A stretch of 64,000 nt of DNA from Drosophila miranda. Its lineage: Eukaryota > Arthropoda > Insecta > Diptera > Drosophilidae. Of this stretch, positions 57,063-64,000 are shown piece by piece. The notes under the pieces were generated by a model. That model made no database searches, was not told the origin of the DNA, and saw nothing but the letters and a program-made list of their open reading frames with translations. Made by a program: the position numbers and the translations under genes. Position 1 is the stretch's first letter. Every line of letters begins with the position of its first letter. Location: NCBI RefSeq assembly GCF_003369915.1, contig NC_046677.1, positions 16,678,001 to 16,742,000 of the forward strand, in the 5' to 3' direction.

Positions 57063-58950
57063 ACAATGGATGGGCCAAAACTGAAATTTATCTGAACCTT
57101 TTGCATGTTAGCGAATGTTTCAGTCTAAAAGATTTATATGTACACCAGTACATACATATGTAAATAGCAAAACTTACTAACAAAATTTCGAGAGCCTTCG
57201 CATAATACTGTTTTTGTGGTTGGCTAAAAGGAAGCCATAAGCCTACTGATTGAAATCCATTTGGAAAATTAAATCATTAAAATGCAAATTAATGTTTCTT
57301 TAGCCATAAAAAGCTAACAAAGTTGAAATGAAGGATTTTGGAGTAATCTAATTTCCATTAAATTGGAAGTCATATTAAAAATTTGGGGAAAGCGTAAAAA
57401 CAATAAATAATATGTAAGTTTTAATGTTCAGCTAATTTGCTAATCTGTTCATCAACTTCAGTCTTTTTCAAAATGCAACAGAATATTGGGCTATTGTAAC
57501 TAAAATTGTAAAGAGACTCTTTTATGCATACAATGTTCCCAATTCCATGTTGAATGCAATTCAATTGAATACGATTCTTTAAATCACAAATAATAGGATC
57601 AAATATAGGATATGCATGAAATATATTTCGTTTGTTCTTTATTCAAAAAATGTTTTAGCATCCCCTTATCCAAATTTAGCCCATTGATTTCATTCCGGAT
57701 GTTTGGACACCTGCGGTTTACTTTTTTAACTGTCTACTCAGAGTATATATTAACGCCCAGTTAAGCACAGAACATGAATTATCTAGTAAAATCAAATTTA
57801 TTGAAACATTTCGCCTAGAAATCTGTTCAAAAGAATGGTGAAGGGTTATAAGAGCACGCACAGCCTGTATTAGACCCTTATAAATGCCTTTATTAGCCAT
57901 AATATCATCGTTACGTTCACTGAACATGATAGTAGTTTCCCGACAGCTGGCATTGGGTGCGGCTATCGCCATGTAAAATTAACTGTCAATGTTTGCATAT
58001 AAAACCTTATTTTATGAAGGGTTGTAAAATGAACGAATTGTTTTTACACTCAGTGAACTCACACTCTTATATGCTCTAATCCAAAACGAAGAACAACAAA
58101 TTATTCTATTCAATGCCCTAAGCAAGAGCGGAACAAAAAACCCCACTTGATTTTAAATCTCCCCAATAAAACTGAAAAAAAGTGGGGAAAGGTAAAAGCA
58201 AACAAGTTGTTGAAGCAGCGGATAAAATCGAACGTAAAATGGAAGAAAATGCAAAAATAAAACCGCGATTCAGCTCAATTGCACGGGGAAAAAGACTGCG
58301 AGGGTGGAAGAGAAGAAAAAACAATAACAAAGCAAAGCTGAATAAATATAAAATCTAAAATTGACCATAAAACCAACACCCGAACCAAAGTGTTGTAGAA
58401 ATGTAGATAAGCGCGGAAAAGGAAAAACCAAATTGATATACGCTCCCCTTTTGAAACACCCTTTCAGAAAATACTTTATTACGATTATGAGAAGAGGTTT
58501 GCCACAACGGAAAAATTTCTGATTTTTGTATTGCGTACGATTGAAATCTTTATTTCAAGAACAATCTGACAGAAACTTGGAGCAGGAGCCTTTTTTTGTC
58601 TAGACAATTTTCTACATTTAGGTAGCTTTCAATGTAATTTTCTGTATAAAAACAATCGAAACACTTTTGTGTACTCATTAGAAACAATGGATCTGTAAGG
58701 GTATCCAAAAGGCCAGCCATATAGTCAAGTTTTTCCATTTCCTCATTTTCGTTTGATCCCCACCTCCCGACTCTGCTCAAGGACAAGCCGTAATTTGCTG
58801 GGCGGACTCGAGGGGAGACATTCCCTTTGCCATCACAATAATTGAAAGTAAAACTGATAATCTTTGACAGGCGAAAGTGTCCTTGACTGGCGACACCCCA
58901 AAAAGGTGGCCCGCCTGCTTTTGTTCGAGTCTCCCCAGTTATCTTTTGTT
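57063..58950. other. Mostly non-coding, one small frame of doubtful status
   Basis: A frame of 84 codons with a true ATG lies at 57972-57718 on the minus strand (MAIAAPNASC start, LIQAVRALITLHHSF). No domain recognised. A frame at 58550-58978 has no clear start context or domain. Confidence 0.35.
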
Positions 58951-59172
58951 TTTCCCGCAGTTTAATGTTCGTCGGCATCCGTTCAACTCAAGCAGAACTG
59001 ACAGAATTCATGTCATTTGAGTTCGTTCCTACTGCTGCTACCGCTGTACAAGCAGCAGCAGTTTCCCGCAGTTTAATGTTCGTCGGCATCCGTTCAACTC
59101 AAGCAGAACTGACAGAATTCATGTCATTTGAGTTCGTTCCTACTGCTGCTACCGCTGTACAAGCAGCAGCAG
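58951..59172 (+). repeat. 111-bp perfect tandem duplication
   Basis: 58951-59061 is repeated without visible change at 59062-59172. The period is 37 codons and the frame 58965-59273 stays open through both copies (103 codons with stop), ending each unit in an Ala/Gln-rich (GCA)n stretch. Identity of the copies means the duplication is recent. Whether the frame is expressed is unknown. Confidence 0.85.
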
Positions 59173-60563
59173 CCTCAAGAGAATTTAGGTTTATTATCAG
59201 TTTTATGATAATCGATTTTGCGACTCTTGCAACAGCTGCTTCAGCAATGGAAGCTTCAAAATATCGTTTCTAAATATTTCTTTTCAGGTAGTAAGAATAG
59301 ATCCATTTAGCTTTAAAAACCGACTATTTTACCCATCAAAGCTGTCTTCTAGGTTAAGTTTTAAAATTCCAGGATAATTTCGCAAGCGACTTCCAAACTT
59401 CCTCGAAACTCTTTTTTTTCTCAAGTGAAATATGTAAATGATGTTTAAATGTGTAACATATGCGAGTTGTAGTCACTTCAACTGATTATGTTATTCAGAT
59501 TAGCCGCAAATGTCTGCAGTTGGACGTCAGTTGGCCATCAGCCCCATTTGTCGTGTCCCAATCATAAACTATTACGCAATATGCCTCATCCGCTTTAAGG
59601 TTGAAGCCAACCTACACACGGGATGGGGCGACCCAAATTGGGTAAATTTCAGTGAGATTTCGGCTGTCAGGGAAAATGAACGTGGAGCAGATCAAAAGAG
59701 CAGTGGCATCAATTGCCTTCTTCTGGCGGCGTTGACTTCAAATCTTTGAGAGGGCCTGACAGCGCCACTCAAAAAAAAAAAACTGACAAGAGGCAACTCC
59801 ATAAACAGGAAAAACATGAAGAAGTCTGGCAGGAAGCTAAAAGAAGATTTTATGCTTATTTACATTTGCCGGCAGCCAGCAGGTGGGCAGCCACCAGAAC
59901 CATCGCAAAAGAGGCACGAAATGTACGAGTATGGAATATAATATATTTATAGGAGCACATATTTATCCATACTTTAAAAGGAAAGCGCAAAAAACTTCGC
60001 AACTTTCCGCTATCGGAGATTGATATGGATGAGCTCCATTTAAGCCAACTGCTGCTGGCTATATTCTGTGAAATTTATACGACTATGTACATTGATTATT
60101 TTTTCATTGAAAGAGTATCTGTGTTTTAAATAGCAAGCTGTTGCTATTCCTGTTGGCGCTGTCTGCTGGCAATTTAACTAGAAGCGTTGATCCATTAAAA
60201 TATATGGTAATTGGAATACATTTTAAAAGCGATGTGTACCGAAAAACTCCTTAAAGGTATAGTTTGAAAAGGAAACTATGGAAATCGAGAAATACCTTTC
60301 TCATGAATTTATGTATATAATTTAATAAATTGTTTCATATTATTCCAGAAACATTTCGTTTGTTGGTGACAAATTTAGCAGATTTTATCGATCCAAGAAT
60401 AACGAATGTTGAGTCACTTTAAAGGACGCCTCCACGGGTGTCTTTATTTATCTTGCACATGAAAATGTACACACTTTTATTGAGACCCGGCTAAAGTGGT
60501 CCCCATGGGATAATTAGGATGATAGCATGCGCCCGTTTCAACGAGGCGTATGAGTAATTTATG
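59173..60563. other. Non-coding DNA, no gene seen
   Basis: AT-rich. Short frames only; no motif or RNA gene recognised. Confidence 0.5.
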
Positions 60564-60908
60564 CTAAGCAATAGACTTGTTGACAGGACCAAATGTATAT
60601 GTATATTCCAAACTAAAGATAGATGGAGATACAGAGGTTCCAAAGAACTCATAATCCTTAGGCTCAAAGTAAAAAGACGTAACAAAGGATCCACAAATCC
60701 CGGTAATCTGCATGTAGTTGACATATGATTGGAGGAGCAACATCTGGCTGGATGCCAAGTCCTCTCTACGTGCTGGCGGTCTAATCTGCCACCGTGGAGT
60801 GCCGTCGGGTGGAGGAGACATGTGATGAGCTCGTTGCGGCTCGGCGCGGTAACTAAAATCCAGATGAAAGCCAACACCTTGTCGCCAGGGGACACCGCAT
60901 CCAGACAA
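60564..60908 (-). other. Possible coding exon, product unknown
   Basis: An open frame of 114 codons with FHLDFSYRAEPQRAHHMSPPP and a C-terminal SLEYTYTFGP. The composition is more protein-like than its overlapping competitor frame (60491-61024). The 'WQ..GFHLDFSYR' type text is faintly like fly DM4/12-family proteins, but I cannot confirm it. GC content is higher here than in the flanks. Confidence 0.25.
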
Positions 60909-61149
60909 AGCACCGCAGACTCATGTGAACCCCGAACGTGAAACATTCTGGTGTACTTTCTGACGAGCCAGAAGTCCGCGAGGCCAGCGGGACACGAAAA
61001 TGGTTTCCCAAACTGAATTTTCACCTAGCTAATGGTGGTAATTGGAAACGTAAGCCACTATCAAGATATGCAGGTCGGAATAAGACTAGAATCTTCAGAA
61101 GGAATAGAAGGAATCTATTCAAGGCACTGGTAGTTATGGAATTTTCTTA

Positions 61150-61545
61150 TTGATTAGCTGGTATTCCGGAATGCTCATACAATTCTCACGTACTCCAAGT
61201 CCCAGGCACAAGAATGTCCGCAAATACAGGAATACCCAACCAATCATTGGGCTCCCTGCCATGTTGTTCTTGTTTTTGCTTCTTCTGATGATGATAAAAG
61301 CCGCAAGCAGCTGCCTTGTTGGTGTGGCACTGGCATTCAGGCTTAGGACATGCTCTCTGGGCATTCATTGCCGGCGTCATAAGTGCAACAAGGGACAGGA
61401 TCTGTTTCCCCCAGCGGCTGGCTTTCACGCCCCTGATGCAGATGTGGCTCCTTCTCTTGCTGAAGTCACAGTTGCAGGGAATAATGCTAAGGCTTTGCTA
61501 TCAGATGTTTGTATCATGTCAGAGTTGTCCAGTGCTGCTGTATAG
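61150..61545 (+). other. Possible small secreted-protein frame, unknown
   Basis: An internal Met is followed by a strong hydrophobic run (MLFLFLLLLMMIKAASSCL), then a Cys/His/Arg stretch and an Ala/Val-rich tail. Two other frames are open across the same DNA, so coding use is unproven. Confidence 0.2.
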
Positions 61546-61576
61546 ACAAGATATTTTCCGTCCTGTCCTGGGCTGA

Positions 61577-64000
61577 ACTGTCCTTCCCTGCACTTTCCTT
61601 TTCTGTTATGTTTCCCCTTTTGTTGTTGGCTTTTGTTGTTGTCTACTAAAGTCGAGTGCCTATTATCATTACGTGACAGCTATTAACACGTTAAGGTAAA
61701 TTACAACTGTCTAAAAAAAATTTTTTAATAATGGAATTTTCATGAAATCATGCCATTGACGTATTAGCCAGCCAATGCTGCACCATAAATCTTCGAATCG
61801 CATTGAGCCAAATGCATTAGGCTGCATAAATAACTGCTGATGCGAACATAATTCCAGTCATGGACATGCACTAAGTACTCTCACACACACTCGCACGTAC
61901 CCTCGTACATTCGTGCTAGTATATATATGGTATATCCCCCAAGCACTTTTGGCTTTTGCCTTCCTACCATCACATCCTCTGCCTTTTTGGCGGGCCAGAA
62001 ATTTCCGCATAAATGGCAAATGCAGCCCGCTGGCTGGTTGGTTGGGCGGCTGCCATTCAGTCTTCTTATTCGGCAGCGGAAGATGAAATTTTATTATTTT
62101 AGCTGGTTGTCGTGTTACCCAGAGATAACAAATTCGTTTACGATAATTTCGGTGGGTTTACAGCCGGCAGCCCAGAACCCAGTACCATTTGACAGTCGGA
62201 ATATCCGTTATCCGACTACAGATCGTTAGTGCATTTTATGGGCCAGTCGTACCATCGCATACACGAGTACTCGGAAAACCTTGAGTACAATTACTTATGT
62301 CTCGTCTTAAAGTTGTGGGGAAATTGGGGAATATTTTGAGTCATTGACACTGAAATTTAAGCAAAATTGTACGACTTTCCCGTTTCTGGTTTTTGGCAAT
62401 TGTTCACGAATTATGCAAACATTTCGCTGCCTTGCACGTAGTTCGGGCATAAAATTTCAGTCAATTTAATTTCCGGCATTTGTTTTACATACATATTTAT
62501 GTCGGGGCACGTGCCTGCCTGTCTGAATCTCTATTCGACACTCTCGGCTCTCAGCTGCAGACAGTCGGGGGTAGATAGAAACTAGGATACCACCAAGGGC
62601 GACCCTCTGACCGTATTCGAGGTTTTTGTTTGGGGGTTTTCAGTCGTGTTTTTTGGTGGATAAATTAAAGTAAACATGGGAAAGCCATGTTGGGAATTAC
62701 AACGAACAGGAAATGGGTAGTTTTCGAGTCAGAATTACACTGAGATAAGTTAGAGCGGAACAAATTTACACACATATTTAAGAAATTGTAGATGTTTAAG
62801 GAATTGTCTAAATATCTATCAGTTCTGTCTGCTTAGCTGGGAGAAACATTTCTTTCATAATTGAATTAGCATTAGATTTTAGTGCTTCCTTTTCAGAATT
62901 TAAGTCCCTATTCCATCGAATTAGCCGAGCTTAATTTTAAGTATGCGTTTAATTTCTTTGGCATGCCAGTTGGTTCTCTTTGGTTGTATTTCAGCAATCA
63001 TGACCCGGACTTTGTTTACAGGACGAGCAAAAATTAAGAACGTCGTATGAAGGCACGTGACCTGACTGAAGACTTTAAACAAACTAACGAACGAGTCTAA
63101 CTAATATGCAAAAGTCATACAAGTTCTTCTGTGGACACGTACATCACCATCACCATTTCTACATCTCTAGCTTCGGTAGGTATTTGCCTTTAGTCCCTCA
63201 CATATCCTGTGTTTAACTTCTGAATCGCGCTTGAATAAACCCAACAAAGTTTCTCTGCTCACCTGCAGCTATTAATGAGGAGAGTGAAATGTTGTCACGG
63301 AGTCCAAGAGTCCACTTTGGAAAGCGGAAATTGTAGTAGAAATTCTATTGTTAGCTTATTTTGATTAAATGCTGATTGAATAGGTTTGTTCCTCTAAAAG
63401 AAATTTTAAATAATGACAGTGTATCAATGTTAATGCGGAAATGTTACCTGACTGTTAATAGAAATTAGCTTAATAATAGACATCAGAAAGACCATCTAGT
63501 GGGGAGTGTAAGTACTTCAGTAAGCATATGCACAACGAAAATTGCAACAAAAAATAAAAACGGAAAAACGAATGTGGAAAACTTTTTATAGAGCTTCCAC
63601 TGCAGTCACCGTACACTGGGCACGTACTTTATTCAATTTTTGCAAACATTTTTTACTGTCAGGGATGCAGTTTTTGTTTGTCTGTTTAAGTATATATTTA
63701 AATGGATGCCAAAGTAATGTTTGAAATAGTTTAAGTGCAATGCGTTTAATGTACAAAATTTAGTTAAAAGTCTAAGGAAATGTGATTACATAGGATGAAA
63801 GATTCACTTGCAGGAAACAAATCACAGCTTAGAGAATACATATAGTAATTATCGATTTATTCTCACATATGCGTTTCGAAAGGGAGGCACGAACTAAATA
63901 GGGATTTTAGATATGGATGTTCCAGCCGATTTTGTGAAAAATAGTTCAAGCGAATGCTGTACTTTTACTTACTTACAAGAGAATCTGAGCAAATGATTAG
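61577..64000. other. Non-coding DNA, no gene seen
   Basis: AT-rich, with (CA)n-like text near 61881-61892. A frame of 100 codons at 61927-62229 has no domain. The window ends without a recognisable gene edge. Confidence 0.5.

Noticed and set aside
60491..61024. 177-codon minus-strand frame
   Set aside because: It overlaps a more protein-like frame and has no domain; its Leu/Ser/His-rich tail looks like chance.
1..64000. CRISPR array, bacterial operons, phage genes
   Set aside because: Introns, TE families and composition are those of an insect nuclear genome; no repeat-spacer pattern is present.

Overview
The window is eukaryotic and almost certainly Drosophila. It contains five-exon genes with GT/AG introns, DINE-1-like (Helitron-derived) repeats, a LOA-type LINE, tRNA-Lys-primed Gypsy-group LTR retrotransposons with very long LTRs, and fly-type eIF4E and MIC13 genes. 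The repeat style suggests the obscura group, and gene amplification in TE-rich DNA would suit a neo-Y or another low-recombination region. Both of those are inference.

Layout. 1-4431 is non-coding DNA with a DINE-1-like element (940-1727) and a segment (3465-4431) that recurs, diverged and inverted, at 56335-57062. 4432-28220 is a three-level nest on the minus strand. A decayed LINE with APE, RT and RNase H is split by LTR element A (5703-24756, 2153-bp LTRs, TSD atat). Element A is itself split inside pol by the related LTR element B (9157-18260, LTRs of 1862 and 1863 bp, TSD agat). B looks intact. A has a nonsense codon and a deletion in gag and a nonsense codon in pol.

25186-44026 is a head-to-tail triplication of a unit of about 6.24 kb. 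Each unit carries a piece of the dead LINE, a spacer related to 48043-50640, a DINE-1 scrap, a decayed exon-like stretch and an intact five-exon eIF4E paralogue of 220 codons. Units 2 and 3 share two deletions and three amino-acid changes that unit 1 lacks, so the array grew in two steps. 44027-64000 is mostly non-coding and looks like the older resident locus. It holds a MIC13/QIL1-family gene (44933-45334), a decayed possible gene (53829-54718), a 111-bp tandem duplication (58951-59172) and a few weak small reading frames.

How it works together. A and B encode Gag and a Pol in the -1 frame (protease, RT, RNase H, integrase) and no Env. Both Gags begin with a RING-H2 finger of identical spacing. 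Both elements lack a recognisable polypurine tract and instead have a stem-loop directly before the 3' LTR, with one covarying base pair. The two LTR families are otherwise diverged but share a block of about 50 bp and the palindrome TTGGGCCCAA. These shared oddities are the best candidates for undescribed biology here, followed by the eIF4E amplification. In that array the LINE copies are oriented so that their transcription would run in sense into the downstream eIF4E copies.
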